This document shows, in pieces, positions 16,636 through 26,262 of a stretch of DNA of 64,000 bases; position 1 is the stretch's first letter; every line of letters begins with the position of its first letter. The notes under the pieces were generated by a model. The model did not search any database. It saw only the letters and a program-made list of their open reading frames with translations, and was not told the DNA's origin. The position numbers and the translations under genes are program-made. The stretch is from JBJEXX01 sp051886215 (GTDB lineage: Bacteria > Bacillota_I > Bacilli_A > RF39 > UBA660), in assembly GCA_051886215.1 (NCBI GenBank), contig JBJEXX010000111.1:1-64000 (forward strand), in the 5' to 3' direction.

Positions 16636-16957
16636 CATCTTTTCCGTATACTATTTTTTCTAATTGAGATAACCTTCTCATAATATCAACATTAGTAACT
16701 TCCTTACTTTCAGAAGTCTTAGCTAAATCAATACTAGCTTTAGCATTTCTAAGTTCTTGCTTTAATTCCATTATCTCATTAAGTAAATTTTCTTTTTCAT
16801 CCTCTAAAGATCTAATCATTTTAGCAAATTGTTCATAATCACTTATTATGACATCTAAAAATTGATCAACTTCTTTAAGTCTGTAACCACGTGTATCAAT
16901 TTTAAATTCTTTTTCTAAAATATCTTGAGGAGATAAATTTATTTGATTTTGAAACAT
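16631..16957 (-). CDS. gpsB: Cell division regulator GpsB
   Basis: DivIVA-like scaffold of 108 residues that links PBP1 and other wall enzymes to the division machinery. The N-terminal lipid/PBP-binding domain reads LSPQDILEKEFKIDTRGYRL and KEVDQFLDVII, a central coiled coil follows, and the C-terminal VDIMRRLSQLEKIVYG is the trimerisation helix. The start is the ATG behind GGTG, since upstream GTG and TTG codons fall on or before that site. Promoter at 16983-17011. Its partner PBP1 is encoded 1 kb away on the other strand. Confidence 0.94.
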   Translation of the reverse strand: MFQNQINLSPQDILEKEFKIDTRGYRLKEVDQFLDVIISDYEQFAKMIRSLEDEKENLLNEIMELKQELRNAKASIDLAKTSESKEVTNVDIMRRLSQLEKIVYGKDE

Positions 16958-16982
16958 ACCTATCACCAATCCCTACTATATT

Positions 16983-17011
16983 ATAGTAAAAGAAAAAAAG
17001 AATTTTGTCAA
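16983..17011 (-). promoter_or_regulatory. Sigma-A promoter of gpsB-rnpB
   Basis: Minus-strand TTGACA (17006-17011), 17-bp spacer, TACTAT (16983-16988). A dyad TATAGT-GCTA-ACTATA (17012-17027) abuts the -35 and could bind a regulator. Confidence 0.75.
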
Positions 17012-17036
17012 TATAGTGCTAACTATAAAAATAGAC

Positions 17037-17141
17037 CTATATATTTAAATTACTAATATTCCTACTAATATTTTTTATTTTAGCGTATATAATATTTTCT
17101 TCCATTTTATTTAAAATTAAACAGACATCTAATTGATTCAT
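17037..17141 (-). CDS. Small unknown protein (34 aa)
   Basis: A 34-codon ORF starting MNQLDVCLILNKMEENIIYA behind a strong GTAGGAGGT site 7 nt from the ATG. The rest is Ile/Asn/Lys-rich with no membrane segment. It ends just upstream of the gpsB promoter. The ribosome binding site is the main evidence; I do not recognise the peptide. It could be a regulatory leader or an unrelated micropeptide. Confidence 0.45.
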   Translation of the reverse strand: MNQLDVCLILNKMEENIIYAKIKNISRNISNLNI

Positions 17142-17294
17142 ATATACCTCCTACATCATAATATCAACAAATATATTTTCATAAAACAACTTCGACAAAA
17201 GAAGATAAAATATCTCATAATTTTATTACAATTATTTTTAAAAATATATAGTATTTTTTTTACTTTTATTGTATAATTTTAGGTAGGTGATTAT

Positions 17295-17885
17295 ATGAAG
17301 TACCCTAAAGGAGTAAAGTTAAATATAAGTAATATAAAAACCGATAAAATTTCATATTCTAATAGAGGTATGGAATTAGAAAAAGAAATAAATATAAGTA
17401 ATGAATATTATCGTAATAATAATATTGCTTTTATTTATAAAAAACCTACTCCTATAAAAATAGTTGATGTTGATTATCCATCTAGAAAAGAAGCAATAAT
17501 AAAAAAAGCTTATTTTGAAAAACCATCAACAACTGATTATAATGGGATTTATAAAGGAAAATATATTGATTTTGAAGCTAAAGAAACTTTAAATACTACT
17601 TCTTTTCCTTTAGCAAATATTCATAAACACCAAATTGAACATATAAGAAATATAATAAATCAGGCGGGTATTTGTTTTCTAATAGTTAGATTTGTAAGAT
17701 GTAATATAACATATCTTCTTAAAGGAGAGGATTTTATTGATTTTGTAGATCATAATAAAAGAAAATCAATACCTCTTAATTTTTTTAAAGAAAAAGCTTA
17801 TGTTATAAAAGATGAATATCTACCTAGAATAAATTATATTAAAATTATTGATGAAGTATATGGAGGTGCATTAAATGCCAAGTAG
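17295..17885 (+). CDS. recU: Holliday junction resolvase RecU
   Basis: Dimeric Mg-dependent nuclease that cuts Holliday junctions. The 196 residues show NRGMELEKEINISNEYY, then the catalytic segment KPSTTDYNGIYKGKYIDFEAKET, which holds the PD-(D/E)xK residues, and SFPLANIHKHQIEHI. The start follows AGGTAGGTGATT. Its 3' end overlaps the PBP1 start by 11 bp, the same recU-ponA pairing as in Bacillus. Confidence 0.95.
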   Translation: MKYPKGVKLNISNIKTDKISYSNRGMELEKEINISNEYYRNNNIAFIYKKPTPIKIVDVDYPSRKEAIIKKAYFEKPSTTDYNGIYKGKYIDFEAKETLNTTSFPLANIHKHQIEHIRNIINQAGICFLIVRFVRCNITYLLKGEDFIDFVDHNKRKSIPLNFFKEKAYVIKDEYLPRINYIKIIDEVYGGALNAK

Positions 17886-20658
17886 AAGTTCTAGAACTAC
17901 TAGATCAAACAATCAATCTAAAAGATCTAGTGCAAAAAGAGAAACAAGAAGTAATATAAATAGAGATTTAACTCAAAATGAAAAAATTAAATTATTAACA
18001 ATAATAATACTGATAGTATTAGGACTAATATTCTTAGGATGGTTTTTAACTTTAGTATTATGTTTAGGTTTTGGTTTAATATACGGAACTTTAAAAAAAC
18101 TTACAAATCTAAAAAATAAAAAACAAAAGAAAGTAGTTACAGGATTACTATTAGCTTTCTTAACCCTTTGCATTATAGGTACTGCGGGATTATGTTTATT
18201 CATGGGATATATAGTAATAAGTGCTCCAAAATTTGAAAAAAGTAAATTAAATCAAAAAGAATCAACTATTCTATATGACTCTGATGGTAAAGAATTTGCT
18301 AAACTTGGTACGGAAATGAGAGAAAACGTTTCTTATAATGACTTATCTGAAAGCCTTGTTAACGCTTTAATCGCTACAGAAGATTCAAGATTCTTTGAAC
18401 ATAATGGATTAGATGTTCCACGTTTTATAAAAGCTTCTGTTAAACAAGTATTAGGTCAACCAAATGCAGGTGGAGCATCCACTTTATCTATGCAAGTTAT
18501 AAAAAATAGTTTTACTTCAACTGAAGCATCTGGTATAAAAGGTATAGTTCGTAAGTTTACTGATATTTATTTAGCAGTATTTAAACTTGAAAAATCATAT
18601 ACAAAACAAGAAATAGTAGAATTTTATGTAAACAATCACTACTTAGGAAATAATAGCTATGGAGTTGAACAAGCAAGTCAATTATATTTTGGTAAAAGTG
18701 TGTCTGATTTAAATACTGCAGAAGCCGCTTTATTAGTTGGAATGTTTAAAGCTCCGTCTCAATATGATCCATATACACATCCTGAAGCTGCTGAAAAAAG
18801 AAGAGCAACAGTACTATACTTAATGAGAAAACATGGATATATTACTAAAGAAGAAGAAAGCATTGCTAACAGCATACCAGTATCAAGTTTATTATCAGAG
18901 AAAAAGAACATTGCAACAAACGAATATCAAGCATTTATTGATACTGTCGTTGAAGAAGTTGTTGACACATATGACCTAGATCCTTATTCTACTCCAATGG
19001 TAATATATACAACAATGGATAGATCAAAGCAACAAGGAATAAATGATATAATGAATGGAAAAACATTTACTTGGAAAGATGATAAAATCCAAAGCGGTAT
19101 TGCAGTATTAAATATTCATAATGGAAGAATTTTAGCTGTTGGTGCTGGAAGAAACAGAGAAGGTGCTAGATCTTATAATTACGCAACTATGCTGGAAAGA
19201 CAACCAGGATCAACTGCTAAACCTATCATAGATTATGGACCTGCTATAGAATACAATAATTGGTCAACATATACTATGCTAGATGATACACCATATTCAT
19301 ATAGTTCAGGAGCTAGTCTTCATAACTGGGATAATGGGTATATGGGACCTTTAACATTAAGAGAAGCATTAAGAGAGTCCAGAAATATACCAGCTTTAAG
19401 AACATTCCAATCAACAACAATAGAACAAAAATTAAAATTTGCTAAATCTCTTGGTATAGATCCAACTGCAAACGATGGCAATCTTTATGAATCTGCTTCT
19501 ATTGGAGCATTCCAAAAAGGTGTATCTCCTCTAAAAATGGCAGCTGCTTTTGCGGCATTTGGAAATGGTGGTTATTATTACTCCCCTCATTCATATACAA
19601 AAATAGTATTAAGGGATTCTGATGAAACACTTGAACCAGATGAAACAGGAACTCAAGTAATGTCTGATTCAACTGCTTATATGATTACAAATGTATTACA
19701 AGGTGTACCAAGCAATATGTCAGCTGTTTCTGGAGTTAAAATGGCAGCTAAAACTGGTACTACAAACTATACAGAAGAAGATGTAGAAAAATATGGACTA
19801 CCACAAGATGTAGTTAATGATGGTTGGACTATTGCTTACGATCCAGATATTGTCTTTGGTATGTGGTATGGTTATGACAAAATAAATAGTGAATACTATA
19901 GTAGAATGACAGAACAAGCTATAGCCCGTGATAGATTAGTACATACAATAGGAACTACAATATTTGAAAAGAAAAATAAAGACTTTACAATGCCAAGCTC
20001 AGTTGTTAAAGTAGGTGTTGAAATAGGAAGTAACCCAGCTGCTTTACCTAGTCCTACTACTCCAGAAAACAAAATAATCTATGAATTATTTAAAAAAGGA
20101 TCAGAACCAACTGAAACATCTGAAAAATATAGTAAACTTGAAAATCCTGGGTTCTTACATGTCGAATATAATGAAAACACTGATACTGTTACATTAACTT
20201 GGGGTGCAGTTACACCAGTAAATAAAAAAGATGAATATGGACCATTTGGTTACTTTGTATACTATAATGGTACACAATTAGGATTTACAGAAAATACTAA
20301 ATACACAATAAAAAATCCAACAACGCCTGAAGGAACTTATAAAGTAATCGCATCCTTTAAAAAACACACAGAAAATCAAAGTACAGGAGTAACTGCTGAA
20401 TACAGTTTACCAAAAGAAGAATTAAGTTACACTGTTGGTATTCCCAATTCAATTAGAGTAAATGATTTAAATGAAGCAACTGATGCTTTAGCAAAACAAA
20501 ATATAACAATTACAGATTCTAATAATAATGTTATCACCGATTATACTCTAGTGCAAAAATCAAAAGTAGATAATGTTAATACAAGAGTTATTACATATGA
20601 CATAAAAATATCTGGTAAAGTAATAGAAACAATTGAATTAACATTTACAACAAATTAA
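17875..20658 (+). CDS. ponA: Class A penicillin-binding protein 1 (PBP1A/PonA)
   Basis: Bifunctional peptidoglycan synthase of 927 residues. A basic Ser/Arg-rich cytoplasmic tail (1-42) is followed by two hydrophobic stretches (about 42-68 and 82-110). Next come a GT51 glycosyltransferase domain (ATEDSRFFEHNGLD, GGASTLSMQVIKN) and a transpeptidase with STAK in PGSTAKP, SRN in RESRNIPAL and KTG in AAKTGTT. The C-terminus adds a fibronectin-III-like domain and an 80-residue tail. GGAGGTG precedes the ATG. GpsB nearby is a known partner of PBP1 in Bacillus. Confidence 0.95.
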   Translation: MPSRSSRTTRSNNQSKRSSAKRETRSNINRDLTQNEKIKLLTIIILIVLGLIFLGWFLTLVLCLGFGLIYGTLKKLTNLKNKKQKKVVTGLLLAFLTLCIIGTAGLCLFMGYIVISAPKFEKSKLNQKESTILYDSDGKEFAKLGTEMRENVSYNDLSESLVNALIATEDSRFFEHNGLDVPRFIKASVKQVLGQPNAGGASTLSMQVIKNSFTSTEASGIKGIVRKFTDIYLAVFKLEKSYTKQEIVEFYVNNHYLGNNSYGVEQASQLYFGKSVSDLNTAEAALLVGMFKAPSQYDPYTHPEAAEKRRATVLYLMRKHGYITKEEESIANSIPVSSLLSEKKNIATNEYQAFIDTVVEEVVDTYDLDPYSTPMVIYTTMDRSKQQGINDIMNGKTFTWKDDKIQSGIAVLNIHNGRILAVGAGRNREGARSYNYATMLERQPGSTAKPIIDYGPAIEYNNWSTYTMLDDTPYSYSSGASLHNWDNGYMGPLTLREALRESRNIPALRTFQSTTIEQKLKFAKSLGIDPTANDGNLYESASIGAFQKGVSPLKMAAAFAAFGNGGYYYSPHSYTKIVLRDSDETLEPDETGTQVMSDSTAYMITNVLQGVPSNMSAVSGVKMAAKTGTTNYTEEDVEKYGLPQDVVNDGWTIAYDPDIVFGMWYGYDKINSEYYSRMTEQAIARDRLVHTIGTTIFEKKNKDFTMPSSVVKVGVEIGSNPAALPSPTTPENKIIYELFKKGSEPTETSEKYSKLENPGFLHVEYNENTDTVTLTWGAVTPVNKKDEYGPFGYFVYYNGTQLGFTENTKYTIKNPTTPEGTYKVIASFKKHTENQSTGVTAEYSLPKEELSYTVGIPNSIRVNDLNEATDALAKQNITITDSNNNVITDYTLVQKSKVDNVNTRVITYDIKISGKVIETIELTFTTN

Positions 20659-20660
20659 AA

Positions 20661-20697
20661 AAAATAAGCTTCTTAAGAAGTTTATTTTTTATTTTTA
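20661..20697 (+). terminator. Terminator between ponA and nth
   Basis: Near-perfect dyad AAGCTTCTTAAGAAGTTT (20666-20683) followed by ATTTTTTATTTTT. It also overlaps the nth stop on the other strand. Confidence 0.8.
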
Positions 20698-21314
20698 TAA
20701 TATTTACAATAATCTTTTAATTTACAATCTTCACAATTAGGTGATATAGCCTTACAATAATATCTACCAAAAAGTACTAATTGATGATGTCTTCTAGACC
20801 AATTTTCTCTTTTAAACTTTCGTTTTAATTTTTCTTCTACAGTTCTTACATCATCTTTATCTTTAGCAAGTCCCAATCTCTTGCTTATTCTTTCAACATG
20901 TGTATCAACTGCAATATTAGGTACATTATATATATTACTAAGAACTACATTAGTAGTTTTTCTTCCTACACCTGGCATACTCTCTAAAGCTTTTCTACTA
21001 TTAGGTAAAACACCATTATATTTTTCATCTAATATACGAGCAATTTCTTTGGTATAAACGGCTTTTTTTCTAAAAGAACCAATTGATTTAATAATAGAAG
21101 AAATGTCCTCTACAGGAGCTTCTTTTAGTTCTTTTAGAGTATTATATTTATCAAACAAAACACTAGTAACACTATTAACTCTTTTATCTGTAGTTTGGGC
21201 ACTCAACATAGTCGCAATTAATAACTCATAATCTTTATTATAATTCAATTCACACTTAGCATCTGGTATTAATTCTTCTAAATAATTTTCAATAACATCA
21301 ATCTTCATCATCAT
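20682..21314 (-). CDS. nth: Endonuclease III
   Basis: DNA glycosylase/AP lyase for oxidised pyrimidines. SAQTTDKRVN, the helix-hairpin-helix SMPGVGRKTTNVVL with catalytic Lys, VDTHVERISKRLG with catalytic Asp, and the 4Fe-4S loop CKAISPNCEDCKLKDYC are all in place. Three ATGs in a row overlap the end of dnaD by 17 bp; any could serve. dnaD-nth next to ponA-recU mirrors Bacillus. Confidence 0.96.
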   Translation of the reverse strand: MMMKIDVIENYLEELIPDAKCELNYNKDYELLIATMLSAQTTDKRVNSVTSVLFDKYNTLKELKEAPVEDISSIIKSIGSFRKKAVYTKEIARILDEKYNGVLPNSRKALESMPGVGRKTTNVVLSNIYNVPNIAVDTHVERISKRLGLAKDKDDVRTVEEKLKRKFKRENWSRRHHQLVLFGRYYCKAISPNCEDCKLKDYCKYYKNKK

Positions 21315-21960
21315 CTAACCAATCATATTCAAAAACTTCTACATCATGAGATTTTTTATTTTCCCGAAAACTTTGTTTATTTTTTTCTACATCAGTAGCT
21401 GTTTTAATACCTTTCTTCTTCCATTCATACAATATTTTATCTATATATCTCAAATTACTAACACCATTAAGAACAGCTTCTTTAACAGCCTCTTTAATTA
21501 GTTCTTCACTAGTATTATCACTCAACCAAGCTTTAATAACCTCATATTCAGAAGGAGATAAAGTCCTTCCAAATTCATTTTCCATAAAGCTAAATATTGT
21601 TGTTTCCTCCTTATTAGTAGAACTATCTTCTTCCATCATAATAATAGATAGTTTATTATAAAAATTATTTAAAGAAATGTACTCTTCTCTAACATTTTTA
21701 TCATTAGTAAGTACATCAACACTTATTAAATCCTTATCAGACAACAATGATATATATTTCATTACATCAATTAATTGACAACCAAGATCTTCCGCAATAA
21801 CATTAGGATTAAAAATTATATTATTCCCTTTGTTATAAAGATAAATAAAGAATAAAAACTCATCACTATCTAGACTTAATTTATCTTTTATTTTATATAA
21901 ATACAAAGGTACTACTATACTTCCACTCTTAATAACATCTATTAATTTATTATTTTTCAT
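21298..21960 (-). CDS. dnaD: DNA replication initiation protein DnaD
   Basis: Primosome protein that helps load the helicase in low-GC Gram-positives. An N-terminal winged-helix DDBH1 region (about 1-110) is followed by the DnaD C-terminal domain (about 125-195: SPSEYEVIKAWLSDN, VSNLRYIDKILYEWKKKGI). The acidic tail ends LDDDED and overlaps nth. Normal family length (220 vs about 230). Confidence 0.92.
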   Translation of the reverse strand: MKNNKLIDVIKSGSIVVPLYLYKIKDKLSLDSDEFLFFIYLYNKGNNIIFNPNVIAEDLGCQLIDVMKYISLLSDKDLISVDVLTNDKNVREEYISLNNFYNKLSIIMMEEDSSTNKEETTIFSFMENEFGRTLSPSEYEVIKAWLSDNTSEELIKEAVKEAVLNGVSNLRYIDKILYEWKKKGIKTATDVEKNKQSFRENKKSHDVEVFEYDWLDDDED

Positions 21961-21991
21961 ATAATCACCATCTTGTTTTAGTATTATACAC

Positions 21992-23089
21992 TTAATAATA
22001 ATTTTTTACAATATATTTTCCAATGGATTTTTTTTCATTTTCCAATTTATTATCTATAATTTTATCTTCAATATCAGTCAATATAATATCAATATCTTCA
22101 CTAGGTTCTATTTTTAATATATTAATTATATCATCACCATTAATACATATTTCTCTTCTACTTTTAATAGGCAAATCTTGATACATCTTAACAATATCTT
22201 TTTTATTTATTCCTAACATGTCACCTACAATAGAATTTATATATAAATCATATTTATATAAAGTTTTATTATTAATTTTACCAATTTTATATAATTCCTT
22301 TATTTTTTTTATTAAATCTTTTTCATTATTAGAAAATGGATATATATCACAAACATCAATAATCGCCCAAACACCTATTAAATCATTAATATTTAAAGTT
22401 AATAATTTATTCAAATTTTTAAGTTCTAATTCTTCTTCTAATTCTAATTCCTGAATAATTTTAATACCCTTATCTCTATTAATACTAGAAAAAATCTTAT
22501 CCAATTCTTCTTTTTTTCTATTATAAGATAAATTTGCAAGTAAATTTTTACTTCTTTTGATGGCAAACTTTATTTCATTACTAAGTTCAAAATCTAATAT
22601 AGTAGCGAATCTAACCGCACGAAGTATACGCAATGGATCTTGACTAAATTTATAATAACTATCACCAACAGAATTAATTATTTTCCTATCTAAATCTTTT
22701 CTACCATCCAATAAATCTATAATATTTTTATTTTTATCCATACAGATAGTATTAATAGTAAAATCTCTTCTTTCCAAATCTTCTTTTAAATCATCTATAT
22801 ACTCTATTTCAACTGGTTTTCTATTAGAAGAATAATCTATTTCTTTCCTAAAAGTTGTAATTTCAAAATGATGATTAACACTTTCTAAAACAACAGAACC
22901 ATAATCCTCACTAGGCAAACAAGCCTCTTCAAATATTTCTTTTATTTCTTTAGGAGTTGCATTTGTACAAATATCTATATCACTAGATTCTCTACCTAAT
23001 AAAAAATCTCTTACAAATCCTCCTACTATATAAGCTTTATAGCCATTATCCTCTAACTTCATTAGTATTTTAATAGCTTTATCCAACAT
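21992..23089 (-). CDS. cca: CCA tRNA nucleotidyltransferase
   Basis: Adds or repairs the CCA end of tRNAs. The class II nucleotidyltransferase core YIVGGFVRDFLLG with SSDIDICTNATP (metal ligands DxD), then ERRDFTINTI and DPLRILRAVRFA, are all visible. The C-terminal HD-less helical region is AT-rich and diverged. A GGTGAT site precedes the ATG. It lies upstream of dnaD and probably leads the cca-dnaD-nth unit. Confidence 0.93.
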   Translation of the reverse strand: MLDKAIKILMKLEDNGYKAYIVGGFVRDFLLGRESSDIDICTNATPKEIKEIFEEACLPSEDYGSVVLESVNHHFEITTFRKEIDYSSNRKPVEIEYIDDLKEDLERRDFTINTICMDKNKNIIDLLDGRKDLDRKIINSVGDSYYKFSQDPLRILRAVRFATILDFELSNEIKFAIKRSKNLLANLSYNRKKEELDKIFSSINRDKGIKIIQELELEEELELKNLNKLLTLNINDLIGVWAIIDVCDIYPFSNNEKDLIKKIKELYKIGKINNKTLYKYDLYINSIVGDMLGINKKDIVKMYQDLPIKSRREICINGDDIINILKIEPSEDIDIILTDIEDKIIDNKLENEKKSIGKYIVKNYY

Positions 23090-23177
23090 TAATTATCACC
23101 ACTTTAATTATATAGCAACATATAATTTATCTCAATACAACTATGTTTAATTTCATCAAAAATACACATTACTTTAC

Positions 23178-23203
23178 AAAAAAAAGAACATCTAAGATGT
23201 TCT
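23178..23203 (-). terminator. HU gene terminator
   Basis: Perfect 9-bp arms AGAACATCT (23185-23193) and AGATGTTCT (23195-23203), with a T-run on the minus strand. Confidence 0.85.
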
Positions 23204-23208
23204 AATTA

Positions 23209-23481
23209 TTAGTTAACTGAATCTTTTAATGCAGAACCAGCTTTGAATGTAACAGCGTTTCTAGCAGCGATATGAACAACTTCTCCTGTTTGAGGATTAC
23301 GTCCATCTCTAGCAGCTCTTTTTGAAACAGCAAAAGTACCGAATCCAGCAACTGGAACTTTATCTCCAGCTTTTAATGCTCCTGTAATTGTTTCAAAAAC
23401 AGCATCGATTGCACGAGTAGCATCAGCTTTTGTTAATCCAGCTTTAGCAGCTACTGCTTCAACTAATTCAACTTTTTTCAT
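23209..23481 (-). CDS. hupB: DNA-binding protein HU
   Basis: Histone-like dimer that bends and compacts DNA. The 90 residues contain the family start (MKKVELVEAVAAKAGLTK), the GFGTFAVSKRAARDGRNPQTG arm with the conserved Pro, and the final FKAGSALKDSVN. Codon use is noticeably less AT-biased than the neighbours (GCA/GCT-rich), as expected of a highly expressed gene. In Bacillus hbs also lies close to spoIVA and der. Confidence 0.97.
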   Translation of the reverse strand: MKKVELVEAVAAKAGLTKADATRAIDAVFETITGALKAGDKVPVAGFGTFAVSKRAARDGRNPQTGEVVHIAARNAVTFKAGSALKDSVN

Positions 23482-23506
23482 TATATGTTACCTCCTAATT
23501 GTAGTC

Positions 23507-23528
23507 ATAAGCATTTTATCTTGCTTAT
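23507..23528 (-). promoter_or_regulatory. Hairpin in the HU 5' leader
   Basis: Arms ATAAGCA (23507-23513) and TGCTTAT (23522-23528) with an 8-nt loop, about 12 nt before the AGGAGG site. It could stabilise the mRNA; no function is shown by sequence. Confidence 0.4.
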
Positions 23529-23555
23529 AAATATAAGTTACCATATATTTATAAG

Positions 23556-24584
23556 TTAATCAATAACTTTGACACTTTTTTTCACTTTTTTCTTATCTTT
23601 TTCACTTATTTTTCTTAAATAATATATAACTTCACCCATCCAATAAGTAAATAATGATATTAAAAATGTAATCCCATAAGTCACAAGTAATAACTTAATA
23701 TTAAATTGTTCTTCTATACAACTATTATAAATGTTATTAACACACTCTCTATATTCACTTCCAATTACAATTCCCAATGCAAGACCTATAATTAAAATAA
23801 TAAAAGAAATAATTTGATATTTATTATATTTAGAAAACAATTCCCTAATTGTACTACTAATTTTATTTTCATCTATTTCTTTTTGAATCTTATCTATTTC
23901 TAAAAACAAAGCATCTTTATGTTCTAAATATAAATAAATATATCTACTAAAAAATACAATAGTTAATAAATCTACTATAGATAAAATAATAGTTAAAGGA
24001 TCAATATAAGAAATTAAACTAATTTGTTTAAATAAAAAACTAATAAAACTACTACCTATTATAAAATAAAAATATCCTTTATTTTCAACACTATCTAAGA
24101 TATCATAATCATTTTTTATAAAACTTTTTACAAAAAATATAACTAATAAAAATAATGATATTATATTAAATAAATTACTAATATTAAAACTTACAAATAT
24201 ATTTAAAAATGCTTTAATAAACATAATAACCAAAAATAATAATACTAAATAATTAAAATATTTAAAATTAGTCTTACCAAACTTACTTTGTATAGTAACA
24301 AAATATATTAATAGAACTATATTTACTATATCACTTAATATAAAACCTATAAAACTAGAAGTATTATTATAACAAGAAAAAACAAGATTAAATAAAAGTA
24401 AACCTATTAAAATATAAGTAATAATACTAGAATTGTTTAAAAAAGAAACTTTTTCTAATTCTTTTTCTGTAGAATCAATAGTACTTTTAGTACTTTTAAT
24501 AACTTTTTTAGCTACTTGCTTACTTTTACAATATGGACATATCTTTAAATCTTCTATTTCTCTATGACATTTTTTACATTTCAT
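23556..24584 (-). CDS. Zinc-ribbon multi-pass membrane protein
   Basis: A 342-residue protein of unknown function. A zinc ribbon at the N-terminus (CKKC at 3-6 and CPYC at 16-19) precedes about nine hydrophobic helices across 50-330, with a basic C-terminal tail. Zinc-ribbon plus membrane proteins of this layout are common in Bacillota without assigned roles. It is divergent from der, and the HU gene follows it on the same strand. Confidence 0.65.
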   Translation of the reverse strand: MKCKKCHREIEDLKICPYCKSKQVAKKVIKSTKSTIDSTEKELEKVSFLNNSSIITYILIGLLLFNLVFSCYNNTSSFIGFILSDIVNIVLLIYFVTIQSKFGKTNFKYFNYLVLLFLVIMFIKAFLNIFVSFNISNLFNIISLFLLVIFFVKSFIKNDYDILDSVENKGYFYFIIGSSFISFLFKQISLISYIDPLTIILSIVDLLTIVFFSRYIYLYLEHKDALFLEIDKIQKEIDENKISSTIRELFSKYNKYQIISFIILIIGLALGIVIGSEYRECVNNIYNSCIEEQFNIKLLLVTYGITFLISLFTYWMGEVIYYLRKISEKDKKKVKKSVKVID

Positions 24585-24687
24585 ATTACCATCTCCATTA
24601 TAAAGTATATCATAACAACTTTGATTTTAGTAGTAGATTTAGTGGTAGAAATAAGAAGTTTTGGTGAAAACATTTATAAATCTTTAA

Positions 24688-24716
24688 TTTACAATAATAA
24701 TTATTCATGTTATAAT
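24688..24716 (+). promoter_or_regulatory. Sigma-A promoter of der
   Basis: TTTACA (24688-24693), 17-bp spacer, TATAAT (24711-24716), 24 bp before the ATG. Confidence 0.75.
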
Positions 24717-24740
24717 ACCTCTAGAAAAAGAGGTGGTACT

Positions 24741-26045
24741 ATGAAATTACCTACAATTGCTTTAATTGGGAAACCAAACGTTGGTAAAAGTACTATATTT
24801 AATCGTCTAGTTGGAAAAAGATTATCTATAATAGAAGATACACCTGGGGTTACAAGAGATAGATTATATAGTAAAGCAACTTATAAAAACTATAAATTTA
24901 ATGTTATTGATACTGGAGGAATAGATGTATCAAAAGAATTATTTAATGATGAAATAAAAATACAATCTGAAATAGCTATTGACGAAGCAGATATAATTGT
25001 TTTTATTGTAGATGGAAAAGAAGGATTAAATGAAAATGATTATGAAATAAGAAATATTTTAAGAAAATCAAATAAAAAAGTCATTGTTGTTATTAATAAA
25101 ATGGATACTAAAGAAGCAAAAGATAATATTTATGACTTTTATGAATTAGGATTTGATACTTTTATACCAGTAAGCGCAATTCACAATGATGGTTTTATTG
25201 AATTATTAGATGAAATCACTAAAGATTTTAATGAACTTCCTGAAGAAGAAAAAGATGAAAGATGTAAAATATGCGTTATTGGAAGACCAAATGTAGGAAA
25301 AAGCAGTTTAATAAACGCAATGGTCAATGAAAAAAGAAATATTGTCAGTAATGTTGCTGGTACAACAAGAGATTCAATAGATACAGCTTTTACTTATAAT
25401 AAAGAAGAATTTGTAATAATTGATACTGCTGGAATGAGAAAAAAAGGAAAAATATATGAAAATATAGAAAAATATAGTTTACTTAGATCTCTTCGTTCTA
25501 TTGAAAAATCAGATATATGTTTATTAGTCATAAATGCTGAAGAAGGTATTATAGAACATGATAAACATATTGCAAGTTATGCCTTAGAACAAGGAAAAGG
25601 AATAATTATTGTTGTAAACAAGTGGGACACAGTAGAAAATCCAAATATAAATGAATATAAAAAATTATTAAGAAATGAATTTCAATTTATTAGATACGCT
25701 CCAATTGTATTTACTTCAGCTTTAACTACTAAAAGAATTTCTACTATTATGCCAGAAGTTATCAAAGTAAAAGAAAATATAGAAAGAGAAATAAAAACAA
25801 GTGTTTTAAATGAAGTAATAAGTGATGCTTATGAACTAAATATACCTCCATCTTATAAAGGTAATCGTTTAAAAATATATTTCGTAAGTCAATCAGGAAC
25901 CAAACCTCCTAAATTTACTTTTAGAGTAAATAATAAAGGTTTAGTACACTTCTCTTATGAAAGATATTTAGAAAATAAATTAAGAGAAAACTTTGAATTA
26001 GAAGGAACACCAATCATATTACAATTTAAAAATAGGAGTGAATAA
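24741..26045 (+). CDS. der: Ribosome assembly GTPase Der (EngA)
   Basis: Tandem-GTPase factor for 50S subunit maturation, 434 residues. The first G domain has GKPNVGKST, DTGG and NKMD; the second has GRPNVGKSS, DTAG and NKWD; a KH-like domain closes the protein. The start chosen is the ATG at 24741 behind AGGTGG; a longer in-frame reading would add 59 residues crossing the promoter. It is followed at once by a small coiled-coil gene, then spoVIF and spoIVA. Confidence 0.97.
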   Translation: MKLPTIALIGKPNVGKSTIFNRLVGKRLSIIEDTPGVTRDRLYSKATYKNYKFNVIDTGGIDVSKELFNDEIKIQSEIAIDEADIIVFIVDGKEGLNENDYEIRNILRKSNKKVIVVINKMDTKEAKDNIYDFYELGFDTFIPVSAIHNDGFIELLDEITKDFNELPEEEKDERCKICVIGRPNVGKSSLINAMVNEKRNIVSNVAGTTRDSIDTAFTYNKEEFVIIDTAGMRKKGKIYENIEKYSLLRSLRSIEKSDICLLVINAEEGIIEHDKHIASYALEQGKGIIIVVNKWDTVENPNINEYKKLLRNEFQFIRYAPIVFTSALTTKRISTIMPEVIKVKENIEREIKTSVLNEVISDAYELNIPPSYKGNRLKIYFVSQSGTKPPKFTFRVNNKGLVHFSYERYLENKLRENFELEGTPIILQFKNRSE

Positions 26046-26046
26046 A

Positions 26047-26220
26047 ATGATATTATTTGGAAAAAAAGATTATAATGCAGAATTAGAAAGTTTAAAAAAG
26101 GCTCAGGAAATACTTGATAAAAACTATGAAAAAAAAGTAATAAATCAAGAATATTATATTAAAAAATGTCAAGAGTTTACTGCAAAGAGAGAAAAAATTG
26201 AAAAAAGATTAAATCAATAA
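26047..26220 (+). CDS. Small coiled-coil protein (57 aa)
   Basis: A 57-codon ORF starting one base after the der stop, behind AGGAGTG. It is almost entirely charged helix (ELESLKKAQEILDKNYEKK..., QEFTAKREKIEKRL). It is co-transcribed with der by position. No family recognised. Confidence 0.55.
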   Translation: MILFGKKDYNAELESLKKAQEILDKNYEKKVINQEYYIKKCQEFTAKREKIEKRLNQ

Positions 26221-26262
26221 CAAAATCTCTTATATTACATATAGTAATGTAGGAGGTTTTTT

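Noticed and set aside
24564..24740. Longer Der reading from 24564
   Set aside because: It would include the promoter and lacks a ribosome binding site; the ATG at 24741 has AGGTGG.
26238..26246. CATATAGTA with AC 16 bp upstream as a sigma-K promoter of spoVIF
   Set aside because: Transcription would begin on the ribosome binding site, leaving it non-functional.
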